Shown: positions 1-8,502 of the stretch, piece by piece
Position numbering within the stretch: the stretch's first letter is position 1
How the letters are laid out: the number at the start of each line of letters is the position of its first letter
Assembly (NCBI GenBank): GCA_021781995.1
Contig: JAJXVT010000012.1
Span: 1-36,248, forward strand
From: a bacterium
GTDB lineage: Bacteria > Chlamydiota > Chlamydiia > Chlamydiales > SM23-39
Direction of reading: 5' to 3'
DNA: 36,248 nt
The notes under the pieces: generated by a model
Databases searched by the model: none
Seen by the model: the letters and a program-made list of their open reading frames with translations, nothing else
Told to the model about the DNA's origin: nothing
Translations under genes and position numbers: made by a program

Positions 1-668
1 CTTCTACTGTCAAGGAAGCTTCGGCAGCTCTTCGGCTACCGTCTTTTCGTTCTTTCTTTTCTTTTCAGTCTTTACTCGAAACGAAGCTAAGAACATACAT
101 GAAAGCCGATTTTTCAGGCAACGACTTTCCCAAATTCACCTCATCGCCTACATCTTAAACAACTCAATTCTAGCTAATTAAGGAAACAAAAAATACGAGC
201 TTCTTCTTTGAAAATTTACAAAGCACCGGAAGCGTGGCGCGCAGAGACGCTCTATAGGAAGTTTGGAAGTTGTTTTGGGACATGAAGTAACGTGCGGAGC
301 TCATTGCGGCGGGTTTATACATAGTGTAATTGCGCTTCGTTTTAAGGAGAGTCGTGTAGATGGGCCAAAAAAAAGGCTTACTCCAAAAACGGAGTATCTT
401 ACGATCTCCAATATAACGGGGTCAGTTGACCTCAAAAACCAGGAGTAAGCCATGCGCAATTATGTAGGACGAGAACGAGTTGGCTCATAGAAGCCGTGAT
501 ATACATTGTCTAGCTTTATGCTTCGAACATTATAATGGGGCAGCAGAATCAATAATAATGATCCTCATAAAAAAGACCCCGAAGAGAACCAGGGAGTGCC
601 TCTCGATGTATTTAGAAAAAAAACTGCTTAGGAAGAAAAAATGTGTTGACTAGAAGCGCAATTAGAGA
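1..668. other. Gene-poor degenerate region
   Basis: I see no convincing gene here. The longest open stretch (263-448, plus) would encode about 61 residues with no motif I recognise and no clear ribosome binding site. A short open stretch near 540-640 reads NNNDPHKKDPEENQ, which could be a gene remnant. A 10-bp inverted repeat, GGCTTACTCC (375-384) and GGAGTAAGCC (442-451), bounds a 77-bp segment. Inside it lies the near-palindrome GGGGTCAGTTGACCTC (418-433). The region is AT-rich with many homopolymer runs and looks like decayed accessory DNA. Confidence 0.4.
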
Positions 669-714
669 ACTCGTTCCGTTTGAAAGACACCCAAACTAGA
701 AACTGATTCAAAGC
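669..714 (+). repeat. Dispersed repeat copy 1 (MITE end)
   Basis: This 46-bp stretch beginning ACTCGTTCCGTTTGAAAG is identical to 5797-5842. It is about 90% identical to the reverse complement of the right end of the MITE-like element at 13481-13633. Only one terminus is present, so it is a solo end or remnant. Similarity fades after GATTCAAAGC. Confidence 0.8.
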
Positions 715-769
715 ATCTTAGATCAAACAAAAAAAAACGAGGTTCAATTGCAAAACGTATTTCCCCGTT

Positions 770-799
770 AAAATAGCCCATGTTGAAAAACATGGGCTA
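770..799 (-). terminator. Rho-independent terminator of kpsF-nhaD
   Basis: TAGCCCATGTT (774-784) and AACATGGGCTA (789-799) form a perfect 11-bp stem with a 4-nt loop. Read on the minus strand the stem is followed by TTTTAA. It begins 12 nt past the nhaD stop, as expected for the end of this two-gene unit. Confidence 0.75.
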
Positions 800-810
800 T
801 GCAAACTCTG

Positions 811-2085
811 CTAAAACCCTAATGTGTAAAGACCTATGCCACCGAGATAGCTGATCAAAGCAATCAAGCTAATTTTTTTGCAATACCACAAAAAATCAGC
901 TTTTTCCATACCCATAAAGGCTACTCCGGCTGCTGATCCTATGATCAAAATACTACCGCCAGTTCCAGCACAATACGCAATCATTTGCCAAAGAGCAGAG
1001 TCCATAGGATATGTATGCAGATCATACATTTTCATTGTAGCCGCCACAAGTGGTACGTTATCCACTACTGCAGACACTAAGCCAATCAAAATAGCAACGA
1101 TGGATACATTGCCGATATAAGTATCGAGAGTGACAGCTAATTGACGCAATAATCCAACCGCATCTAGAGCTCCAATACAAAGTAAAATCCCGAGAAAAAA
1201 TAACACTCCTGAGGTATCGATGCGCGTTAAAATGTGCGGTATGCGTAAGTGCTCTCTCGTTTGATGTTCGTGATGCATTAAATCTGTTATGAGCCATAAA
1301 ACACCAAGTGCAATTAAGATACCCATAAACGGCGGCAATCCTGTGAGCGCTTTAAAAATGGGAACAAATATCAAAGCGCCGATGCCGCAATAAAACACAA
1401 TTTTACTACCAGGTTCAGGGGCTTCTTCATGCGCGCGTTGCGCTAACTTAGGATATGATCCTTTAAGACCTCTGCCAAGCAAAAACAATGCAATGATTAG
1501 TGCTCCAAGACTTGGCAGAAAAAGCTCTTTCATCACGGCTGTTGTGCTAATATTTCCCTGGATCCAAAGCATTGTAGTTGTCACATCGCCAATCGGAGTC
1601 CACGCCCCTCCGGCATTAGCTGCAATCACAATCATCCCCCCTAATAGCAGTCGCTCCTGCCGCTCGGGGATCAACTTTCTTAATAAAGAAATCATTACAA
1701 TAGTTGTCGTTAAATTATCCAAAATCGCTGAGAGGAAAAAGGTAGCAAATCCGATAATCCAAAGCATTGCTTGTTTCGAACTTGTCTCTATGAGATTTGT
1801 TACAATTTGAAAACCTCTATGCGAATCAATTAGCTCTACCAGCGTCATCGCGCCTAAAAGAAAAAAGATGATCTGGCTTACTTCGTTGAGGTGTTCTCCT
1901 AGAGAAGTCATGTCTTCTAAACGTACATGCCCTCGGGTTAAAAACACCACCATCCACGTCAAGACAGCCATCAAAAGCGCCGAAGCGGTTTTGTTGACTT
2001 CTATTTTTGTTTCAAAGATTATCGCGAAATAACCAATCGCAAAAATCAATATTAATAAGCTATTTGAAGCCGCTAATTCTATCAT
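811..2085 (-). CDS. nhaD: NhaD-family Na+/H+ antiporter
   Basis: This is a 424-residue, very hydrophobic inner-membrane protein with about ten to twelve predicted helices, the size of NhaD/ArsB-type ion transporters. Visible family features are the conserved acidic and polar stretches LDNLTTTIVMISLLRKLIPE (about 122-141), GGAWTPIGDVTTTMLW (about 159-174) and VVDNVPLVAATMKMY (about 338-352). NhaD proteins exchange cytoplasmic Na+ or Li+ for protons. The ATG overlaps the kpsF stop by 4 nt (ATGA), so the two are probably translated together. A hairpin terminator follows directly. Another member of the ion transporter superfamily is possible, but the DNLTTT and DNVPLVA pair fits NhaD best. Confidence 0.82.
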   Translation of the reverse strand: MIELAASNSLLILIFAIGYFAIIFETKIEVNKTASALLMAVLTWMVVFLTRGHVRLEDMTSLGEHLNEVSQIIFFLLGAMTLVELIDSHRGFQIVTNLIETSSKQAMLWIIGFATFFLSAILDNLTTTIVMISLLRKLIPERQERLLLGGMIVIAANAGGAWTPIGDVTTTMLWIQGNISTTAVMKELFLPSLGALIIALFLLGRGLKGSYPKLAQRAHEEAPEPGSKIVFYCGIGALIFVPIFKALTGLPPFMGILIALGVLWLITDLMHHEHQTREHLRIPHILTRIDTSGVLFFLGILLCIGALDAVGLLRQLAVTLDTYIGNVSIVAILIGLVSAVVDNVPLVAATMKMYDLHTYPMDSALWQMIAYCAGTGGSILIIGSAAGVAFMGMEKADFLWYCKKISLIALISYLGGIGLYTLGF

Positions 2086-3041
2086 TTCAAAACCTTTTGA
2101 TTTAGAATATCATGCATTCTCAGAACGCCAACTACACGATCGTCGGATACTACCGGAAGAACAGAAACGGGACGCGCCGGGTCTTCTTCCATGACCCTCA
2201 TAGCTTCTGCTGCAAGTTGTTCAGCCTGTACAATTTTAGGAGCGCGTGTCATAACATCGGCAATGCAGGTTTCCAAAGCGCTAAAGCCTCGGGATTGAAT
2301 CGCCCGTCGTAAATCGCCGTCGGTAAAAATCCCTTGCAAGCGTTGATTTTCATCTACAATTATGAGTGAACCGCATTTTTTGGAGCTCAATTCATGCAAT
2401 ACATCTACGAGTCTGTCTGTTGAATAGCAAAACGGCACATCAGCACCTTGGAGCATGACATCTTTCACTTTCAATGTAATTTTTTTACCGAGCAATCCGG
2501 CGGGATGATTTAAGGCAAAATCTGCTACAGAAATTTTCTTGGCGCGCATTAACGCTACAGCCAATACATCTCCTAAAATCAGCTGAATTTGTGTTGATGT
2601 GGTTGGTGCTAAATCCAAAGGACAAAGTTCTCGATCCACGGGCAATAACACGTTCATCGAGCATTTACGCGCTAATCGTGAGTCGATTTTGGAAACCAGC
2701 GCAACTGTTTTCGCGCCTCTTTGTTCTATAAATGGAATTAAAGCAAGCAGTTCTTCAGATTCGCCGCTTTTGCTGATAGCAATGAATAAGTCTTTAGGTG
2801 AAACGACGCCAATATCTCCGTGCAGCGCATCTACGCAAGGCAGGTAACGGGCGCAAGTGCCGGTAGAAATCAGCGTTGCGGCAATTTTTTGAGCAATTAA
2901 ACCGCTTTTTCCAACACCAGATAAAACAATCGATCCCGAACAGCCAAGCATCGCCTCGAGCAGCAATTCTACATCTCGTACATTCACCTGATCGAAAAAA
3001 AAATCGATCGACCTTTTAGCCAATAGAAATAATTCCCTCAT
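2082..3041 (-). CDS. kpsF: Arabinose-5-phosphate isomerase, KpsF/KdsD family
   Basis: This 319-residue protein interconverts ribulose-5-phosphate and arabinose-5-phosphate, the first step to KDO for lipopolysaccharide. An N-terminal SIS domain (about 30-165) shows GVGKSGLIAQKIAATLISTG and ISKSGESEEL sugar-phosphate loops. Two CBS domains (about 200-319) follow, with DGDLRRAI in the first and VLRMHDIL in the second. Length and domain order match KdsD/KpsF/GutQ. It is first in a two-gene unit with nhaD and is divergent from icd across about 60 bp. LPS genes lpxK and gmhA lie about 5 kb away in another operon. Confidence 0.93.
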   Translation of the reverse strand: MRELFLLAKRSIDFFFDQVNVRDVELLLEAMLGCSGSIVLSGVGKSGLIAQKIAATLISTGTCARYLPCVDALHGDIGVVSPKDLFIAISKSGESEELLALIPFIEQRGAKTVALVSKIDSRLARKCSMNVLLPVDRELCPLDLAPTTSTQIQLILGDVLAVALMRAKKISVADFALNHPAGLLGKKITLKVKDVMLQGADVPFCYSTDRLVDVLHELSSKKCGSLIIVDENQRLQGIFTDGDLRRAIQSRGFSALETCIADVMTRAPKIVQAEQLAAEAMRVMEEDPARPVSVLPVVSDDRVVGVLRMHDILNQKVLK

Positions 3042-3068
3042 GCAGAGGGAGTGTACAACTCTCGCCTC

Positions 3069-3097
3069 TTGAAGTCTTCTAAAAAATTATCTATACT
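3069..3097 (+). promoter_or_regulatory. icd sigma-70-type promoter
   Basis: TTGAAG (3069-3074), a 17-bp spacer and TATACT (3092-3097) lie immediately before icd. The -10 box ends 7 nt before the ATG at 3105, so transcription should begin at or next to the start codon. Confidence 0.6.
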
Positions 3098-3104
3098 TTG
3101 AAAT

Positions 3105-4538
3105 ATGACACAAACTCCAATTGCAGTAGCCTACGGGGACGGAATAGGTCCCGAAATCATGGAAGCAACCTTACGCATTTTACATGCAGCAGGGGCTCAA
3201 ATCGAAATTCATCCCATCGAAATTGGTGAACGGATGTATCTCAAGGGATTTGTTACGGGAATGGATCCTGCCATGTGGAACATCATCCGCAAAACAAAAG
3301 CTTTTCTAAAAGCTCCTATCACAACTCCTCAGGGAGGCGGTTTTAAGAGCTTGAATGTCACTATTCGAACAACGCTCGGGTTATATGCTAATGTCCGTCC
3401 CTGTACCTCCTACTTTCCTTACGTAGATACAAAACATCCAGATATGGATCTTATCATTGTGCGAGAAAATGAAGAGGATCTTTACGCAGGCATTGAATAC
3501 CGACAAAGTCCCGATGTTTGCTCGTCCATTAAACTCATTTCAAGAGCTGGCTGTGAAAAAATCATCCGCTACGCTTTCGAATACGCTAAAACTCACAATC
3601 GCAAAAAAGTAACTTGTTTTATCAAAGATAATATAATGAAATTTTCCGATGGATTATTTCATAAAATTTTCGACGAGATTGCGCCACAATATTCCGACAT
3701 TCTCAATGAAAGTTGGATTGTCGATATAGGAGCTGCCAAGCTAGCAGACAGTCCCGAATTATTCGATGTCATTGTAATGCCCAATCTCTACGGAGATATT
3801 TTATCTGATGTGGCCGCTCAAATTTCAGGTTCTGTGGGTCTTGCGGGCTCTGCTAATATAGGCGATCACGGAGCGATGTTTGAAGCCATTCATGGCTCTG
3901 CTCCACGAAGAGCCGGTCAGAATTTAGCCAACCCCTCAGGATTATTATTAGGCGCCATTCAAATGATGACACACATCGGGCAACCCGAAGTCGCTACCCG
4001 CATTCATAACGGCTGGTTAAAAACACTAGAACAAGGCATTCATACCTATGATATTTATCGTGAAGGAATTAGCAAACAAAAAGTCGGCACTAAAGAATTT
4101 GCTCAAGCAGTGATTCAAAATTTAGGAAAAACTCCCGAATCGCTGCCTCCGGTCGTATATAGCGCCCCCAAACCACATCAAAATCAACCCATTACTTTTA
4201 CTGATCCCCGCCGGCAACTTATAGGAATCGATGCCTACATCTATCACAGGGGGTCCCTCGATTCGTTCCTTTCTAAAATTTCTCACGTCAATGTCGGCAA
4301 TTTACGATTATCCAAAATCACAAATCGCGGCGTTGCGGTATGGCCTCATGGACAACCAGAAACGTTTTGTATAGAGCAATGGCGCTGCCGTTTTCAGGCA
4401 ACTGACGATCGCCCCTGCGCTCAAAGTGATACTATTCAAATTTTACATGCATTAGACAGGCTTGGAATAGATTTAATTAAAAGCGAAAATTTATATCTTT
4501 TTGATGGGATTCCTGGATTTACTTCCGCCGAAAAATAA
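3105..4538 (+). CDS. icd: Isocitrate dehydrogenase with C-terminal extension
   Basis: This 477-residue enzyme oxidatively decarboxylates isocitrate to 2-oxoglutarate in the TCA cycle. It opens with the beta-decarboxylating dehydrogenase signature GDGIGPEIM. It has the substrate loop SLNVTIRTTLGLYANVRPC (about 81-99), the catalytic Lys region KDNIMKF, the metal-binding Asp residues in MPNLYGDILSDVAAQ and the cofactor loop HGSAPRRAGQNLANPSG. About 130 residues beyond the dehydrogenase core form the C-terminal domain seen in Thermus- and Rickettsia-type IDHs. NADP versus NAD preference cannot be settled here. There is no Shine-Dalgarno sequence and the ATG is the only start that keeps the GDGIGPEI motif. 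As I recall, Chlamydia lacks this enzyme, so its presence suggests an environmental chlamydia. Confidence 0.93.
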   Translation: MTQTPIAVAYGDGIGPEIMEATLRILHAAGAQIEIHPIEIGERMYLKGFVTGMDPAMWNIIRKTKAFLKAPITTPQGGGFKSLNVTIRTTLGLYANVRPCTSYFPYVDTKHPDMDLIIVRENEEDLYAGIEYRQSPDVCSSIKLISRAGCEKIIRYAFEYAKTHNRKKVTCFIKDNIMKFSDGLFHKIFDEIAPQYSDILNESWIVDIGAAKLADSPELFDVIVMPNLYGDILSDVAAQISGSVGLAGSANIGDHGAMFEAIHGSAPRRAGQNLANPSGLLLGAIQMMTHIGQPEVATRIHNGWLKTLEQGIHTYDIYREGISKQKVGTKEFAQAVIQNLGKTPESLPPVVYSAPKPHQNQPITFTDPRRQLIGIDAYIYHRGSLDSFLSKISHVNVGNLRLSKITNRGVAVWPHGQPETFCIEQWRCRFQATDDRPCAQSDTIQILHALDRLGIDLIKSENLYLFDGIPGFTSAEK

Positions 4539-4616
4539 ATCTGCTTCCAACTTGAGACCAATTGTCTAGCAAACATTTTACTAAGCGACCAGCTTCATAT
4601 TACTATTTGTTCAAAA

Positions 4617-4645
4617 TTGATCAAAACAAACGCATCTGATATGAT
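4617..4645 (+). promoter_or_regulatory. Promoter of the DUF687-like gene
   Basis: TTGATC (4617-4622) and TATGAT (4640-4645) are separated by exactly 17 bp, 23 nt before the ATG at 4669. This fits a sigma-70-type promoter serving the single downstream gene. Confidence 0.6.
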
Positions 4646-4668
4646 GCTATATCAAAAAAAAACAAAAT

Positions 4669-5811
4669 ATGAGAGTTAATAACAAAACAATTCTTGATCT
4701 TGCAAAAGCTAGCACCGAGCAGTTCCTTGAACAGCAATGGAGTTGGAGCGCGCACTTAGCAGAACAATGCGACGGAATCCATCGGCCAGAAGCTGCTAAT
4801 ATTATTACGGAGATGCCAGAGGATACCGGTTCTACAGGAGGAACCCTACATCCAGATTCCGCTCAATTCCAACAATATTGCTGGAAAACTGGAGCATCCC
4901 CTATGCTTGCCTGTGCACGAACAGGGCAAACCATGACAATCGACGCCATTAGCTCATCATCTGACTTCGAGATTTCAGAGGATTATCGGAAAATACCAAC
5001 TGATGAAACTGAAGGATTGCTCGGCAGTCATGCAGTGCGTAAGTTGGAAGCAAAACATGTCTCGCATATTCAAACTCCAGCCGCTCTTGTATTTTCAGCA
5101 CATCCCACGCATGCAGTTTTAGACCCTACTCGTTTTTCTATTCCGGGTACCTCATCAGCGCAAGGTTTAGGTATCGGGGGCATCAATGGTATCAATACTT
5201 CTTTAGAGAAATGCATTTACTATGCTTCCGAATTGCAAGAGTTAGCGCCAGAAGAAGAAATTCAGTGGGTTTACAATCGATCACACGGTTTTTTTGCTGA
5301 TTTGGTTAGATCCTTTCTTTACATGCTAGGTTATGCTCCAGAAACGTCCTCTTTGCTTCGCCAACAGTGGGATGAATTTGACCAAAAAAATGCCGATAAA
5401 CCGGATGCAAAATTTTTACAATTTTGCCACAGCCAAGGAGCGATTCACGTTAAAAATGCTTTGGCATCCGCCCCTCCACATATCCGCGATCGCATTATTG
5501 TCGTGGCAATAGCGCCAGCTACGATTGTTCCAAAACATCTCTGCTTCCAATCATTCAACTATTCTTCCGAACTAGATATCGTACCTAAATGTAAAATGTG
5601 GCTCTACATGCTTGGAGAAGCAGTAGCTGATGAACTTTCGGAACCTTTAAATATAATTCTAGAAGAACAAAAAGAACTAATTGTTTTAAATCAGCATCCT
5701 CATGATTCTGGCATGGGGCATGGCTTTCTTGCAAAAACGTTTGAAGAAATCATTCAAGATCACATGAAAGAACATTTACGATGCGGGGGCGCCTATACTC
5801 GTTCCGTTTGA
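4669..5811 (+). CDS. DUF687-like chlamydial protein, possible hydrolase
   Basis: This 380-residue protein has no signal peptide or membrane segment. It resembles, from memory, the chlamydia-restricted DUF687 family, especially in VYNRSHG (about 200-206), KFLQFCHSQGAIHVKNAL (about 247-264) and RDRIIVVAIAPATIVPK. The CHSQG stretch, with Ser255, looks like the nucleophile elbow of an alpha/beta hydrolase (G/C-x-S-x-G). Late GMGHGF and earlier Asp residues could complete a triad, but enzymatic activity is inferred. The last residues YTRSV and the stop come from the dispersed repeat at 5797, so the original C-terminus was probably altered by insertion. It has its own promoter and is convergent with the E2 gene. 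Confidence 0.75.
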   Translation: MRVNNKTILDLAKASTEQFLEQQWSWSAHLAEQCDGIHRPEAANIITEMPEDTGSTGGTLHPDSAQFQQYCWKTGASPMLACARTGQTMTIDAISSSSDFEISEDYRKIPTDETEGLLGSHAVRKLEAKHVSHIQTPAALVFSAHPTHAVLDPTRFSIPGTSSAQGLGIGGINGINTSLEKCIYYASELQELAPEEEIQWVYNRSHGFFADLVRSFLYMLGYAPETSSLLRQQWDEFDQKNADKPDAKFLQFCHSQGAIHVKNALASAPPHIRDRIIVVAIAPATIVPKHLCFQSFNYSSELDIVPKCKMWLYMLGEAVADELSEPLNIILEEQKELIVLNQHPHDSGMGHGFLAKTFEEIIQDHMKEHLRCGGAYTRSV

Positions 5812-5849
5812 AAGACACCCAAACTAGAAACTGATTCAAAGCCTCTCAA
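5797..5849 (+). repeat. Dispersed repeat copy 2, supplies two stop codons
   Basis: Positions 5797-5842 are identical to 669-714. Similarity to the MITE at 13481-13633 continues through GCCTCTCAA to 5849. The DUF687-like gene ends at TGA 5809-5811 inside the repeat. The convergent E2 gene ends at 5846-5848, also inside it. A TA dinucleotide at 5796-5797 adjoins the terminus. Confidence 0.8.
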
Positions 5850-7006
5850 GTCGATTTTCCCGGAAAAAACAGTTCTGCGGTGTGCTTTTCAAAGTTCTCT
5901 AATTCCAATAACTTTTTGAGTTCGTTCAGAAAGCCACAACCATACAATCCATCTAGTACTCGGTGATCAAATGTCAATGATATCATCATCATAGATCGGA
6001 TAGCGATCGAATCATCAGGCATAGCTACGACTTTTTTAGAAATGGCTCCAAGTCCAATAATAGCAACTTCAGGATAGCGGATAATAGGCACTCCAATCAA
6101 CGTCCCTGTCATTCCAAAATTGGTCATAGTAATAGACCCTTCTTGAACATCTTGCGGTAAAAGTCTATGCTCGCGCGCTTTGAGAGCTAACTGGCCAATT
6201 TGTGTTGCAATTTCTACTAAAGACAATGATTGACATCCTTGAATAACAGGAACCATCACTCCTTGATCTACGCTTACGGCCACGCCTAAATTGACGTAAC
6301 GTTTCATTACAATTGTGTCATTTTCTAAAGAGGAATTTAACAAAGGATAAGACTTCAACGCACGGGAAATAGCTAAGGCCACATAGGCTGTTATCGATAA
6401 TTTGACTCCGTGCTCTTGTAAAAACGCCTGTTTATTTTCGGCAATCGTTCGAACCAATGGAGTCACGTCTACTTCTGTAATCAAAGAGGCGTGCGGCGCT
6501 TCATAAAACGACTTCACCATATTAGCCGCAATCGCTTTACGCATTTTGCTCATCTCGATGCGCTCTATCGAATCCTCTTCGCAAGTTAAGGCAGGGGGGA
6601 GAATGTGGTGAGGACAATATTTTTCTACGTCTTGTTTTGTCAACCGCCCTCCCTGTCCAGTACGAGGGATCTGATCAATTGCCGTCAGTGAAATTTTCTT
6701 TTCCTGCAACAATCTCAAGACAGCAGGAGACAGGGCCTCTGATTGTGCAATCGTTGTTTTTTTAATTTGAGACAACAAAGCCAAGGCCTCACCTACTTGC
6801 AACTCTTGCGCAGGATGCGCCAAAATTTGAGTTAATGTCCCAGCAATTGGAGAAGGGATTTCACTATTGACTTTGTCGGTCGATACTTCTAAAAGCGGCT
6901 CGTCTTTTTCAATCCAATCGCCTTCTTGTTTAAACCATTGCACAACGGTCGCGCTAACAATGCTCTCTCCGAGCTTCGGCAAATAAATTCTTACGTGGTC
7001 TGTCAT
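5846..7006 (-). CDS. 2-oxoacid dehydrogenase E2 acyltransferase
   Basis: This 386-residue dihydrolipoamide acyltransferase is the core of a 2-oxoacid dehydrogenase complex. The lipoyl domain (about 5-80) carries the modified Lys in EVSTDKVNSEIPSP. The peripheral-subunit-binding domain follows at about 92-130 (SPAVLRLLQEKKISLTAIDQ). The catalytic domain (about 150-380) ends in the active-site motif DHRVLDG. No E1 or E3 gene is adjacent, so pyruvate, 2-oxoglutarate and branched-chain substrates cannot be distinguished. The gene is last in the 11-gene minus-strand run, 6 nt after lpxK. Its TGA lies in the dispersed repeat shared with the facing DUF687-like gene. Confidence 0.9.
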   Translation of the reverse strand: MTDHVRIYLPKLGESIVSATVVQWFKQEGDWIEKDEPLLEVSTDKVNSEIPSPIAGTLTQILAHPAQELQVGEALALLSQIKKTTIAQSEALSPAVLRLLQEKKISLTAIDQIPRTGQGGRLTKQDVEKYCPHHILPPALTCEEDSIERIEMSKMRKAIAANMVKSFYEAPHASLITEVDVTPLVRTIAENKQAFLQEHGVKLSITAYVALAISRALKSYPLLNSSLENDTIVMKRYVNLGVAVSVDQGVMVPVIQGCQSLSLVEIATQIGQLALKAREHRLLPQDVQEGSITMTNFGMTGTLIGVPIIRYPEVAIIGLGAISKKVVAMPDDSIAIRSMMMISLTFDHRVLDGLYGCGFLNELKKLLELENFEKHTAELFFPGKST

Positions 7007-7012
7007 AGCTAG

Positions 7013-7915
7013 TCAATTATTCAACTTGTCGTTGATTTTTTCAATCACAGTCTCAGAAATTTCCGCTTCGATCTCAACCCATAAAATAGGCAGATCGAGG
7101 ATAGGCAGTTTCACAAAATCTTTCTCGGTACACACTAAATATTTAACATCCAATGAGTTAAAAAATTTCTCAACATCCTGAAACGGTTCGTGATCGCCCA
7201 AATATGTTTCAGCAACTACCCTAGCGCCTAATGCAAAAATAGTTTCTTTAAATCGAAAAGGACGGCCAATGCCGCAAAATAACGCAACTCGTTCCCCTGC
7301 AATGGAAGGGACAGTTTTGCCATAACGATCCACAATACGGATTGTTTTCGTCTCAATGCGTACAGGAACTGCTCGAGCTAAATGTTTAATTCCTTCACGC
7401 AATCTACCTCGAGGCATTACGTAATCTAGCAAATCTTCAGGCCTTTCAATTACCAAATCGACATCTCGATGAAGGCGTCTATGTTGAAATCCATCATCTA
7501 ACAAAATCCATTCAGCGCCATCTTGCTCAGCACGTTTTGCCAATGCAACGCGATCTGATCCTTGGTACAAAAGAGCCCCCGGAATGTGGCGTGCAATTAC
7601 TTGCATTTCATCTGATAGAACATTTCCTGCGCTCATGTATCCACGAGAAATGATAGCTACACGTTTTGAAGCAAATCTCTTAGCCAAACAAATGACCAAT
7701 GGCGTTTTGCCTGTGCCTCCGACCGAGATATTGCCGACACTGATTACGGGAATACGCACATGGTGAGTGGAAAGGAAACCTTTGTCATAAAGAGCATTTC
7801 GAATATCTACAATTTTTTCCCAGATCCAAGATAATGGCGCCAATATCCAAGAAAAGCGAGAACTCAATATCTTCTCGCCTAAACGAAGCAGTCTAAATCG
7901 TAGCCACTGTTGCAT
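7013..7915 (-). CDS. lpxK: Tetraacyldisaccharide 4'-kinase
   Basis: This 300-residue membrane-associated kinase phosphorylates the lipid A disaccharide at the 4' position. The Walker A-type motif VGGTGKTP is at about residues 65-72 after an N-terminal amphipathic segment. DDGFQHRRLHRDVDLV (about 140-155) and GRLREG are family hallmarks. The protein is at the short end of the family range. Its start overlaps the 3' end of gmhA by 23 nt, and the gene is followed after 6 nt by the E2 gene. Confidence 0.92.
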   Translation of the reverse strand: MQQWLRFRLLRLGEKILSSRFSWILAPLSWIWEKIVDIRNALYDKGFLSTHHVRIPVISVGNISVGGTGKTPLVICLAKRFASKRVAIISRGYMSAGNVLSDEMQVIARHIPGALLYQGSDRVALAKRAEQDGAEWILLDDGFQHRRLHRDVDLVIERPEDLLDYVMPRGRLREGIKHLARAVPVRIETKTIRIVDRYGKTVPSIAGERVALFCGIGRPFRFKETIFALGARVVAETYLGDHEPFQDVEKFFNSLDVKYLVCTEKDFVKLPILDLPILWVEIEAEISETVIEKINDKLNN

Positions 7916-8498
7916 GAAGGGTTTGTTTGGGAAAGAGGGCCTGTTCTAGTTGCTCGATAATAATATGAATTGCGGCCATATGAGCCTCCTGAATGCGATC
8001 AGACCATCGAAACCCTGAAACTATCCATTCAAGATCCGCTTCCGATTTCAATTTACCGCCTGTTTTGCCTAGAAAAGCGATCGTTTTCATCCCTCTCTCC
8101 TTAGCTGTGCGAACTGCGGGTAAAATATTGGCCGAATTTCCACTAGTAGTCAGCACGACTAATACATCTCCGGGGTGGCCATAAGCTTCTACAGCACGAG
8201 CAAACACCTGTTCATAACCTACATCATTGCCTACGCAAGTAAGGTGTCCGGGCTCACTCAGTGCTATAGCGGGCAGCGCGGATCGATATTCGCGATAAAA
8301 CCCAGTCAATTCCTCTGCAAAATGCATAGCATCGCATAAGCTACCTCCATTACCGCACGTCAACAACTTATGTCCGTTGCGAAAGCACTCAACGAGCAAT
8401 GTGGATGCTGCTGTGATAAAATTCACACTTTCCGGCCGGCGAAGAAATTCTGCTGCACGCACTGCCTCTTCCACAGATTGAAGAATCGATTCATTCAT
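7893..8498 (-). CDS. gmhA: Phosphoheptose isomerase (SIS domain)
   Basis: This 201-residue single SIS-domain protein should convert sedoheptulose-7-phosphate to heptose-7-phosphate for LPS core synthesis. The GmhA phosphate loop reads CGNGGSLCDAMHFAEELTG (about 47-65), the second loop VLTTSGNSANILPAV, and the metal/catalytic helix DRIQEAHMAAIHIIIEQLE. The close relative DiaA, a replication initiation regulator, is an alternative. The conserved HFAEELTG and the neighbouring lpxK favour GmhA. Classical Chlamydia LPS has no heptose, so this gene suggests a richer LPS core. Confidence 0.85.
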   Translation of the reverse strand: MNESILQSVEEAVRAAEFLRRPESVNFITAASTLLVECFRNGHKLLTCGNGGSLCDAMHFAEELTGFYREYRSALPAIALSEPGHLTCVGNDVGYEQVFARAVEAYGHPGDVLVVLTTSGNSANILPAVRTAKERGMKTIAFLGKTGGKLKSEADLEWIVSGFRWSDRIQEAHMAAIHIIIEQLEQALFPKQTLHATVATI

Positions 8499-8502
8499 GC
8501 GC

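Noticed and set aside
263..448. 61-codon open frame at the left end
   Set aside because: No recognisable motif, no ribosome binding site, and it runs through an inverted repeat; not listed as a gene.
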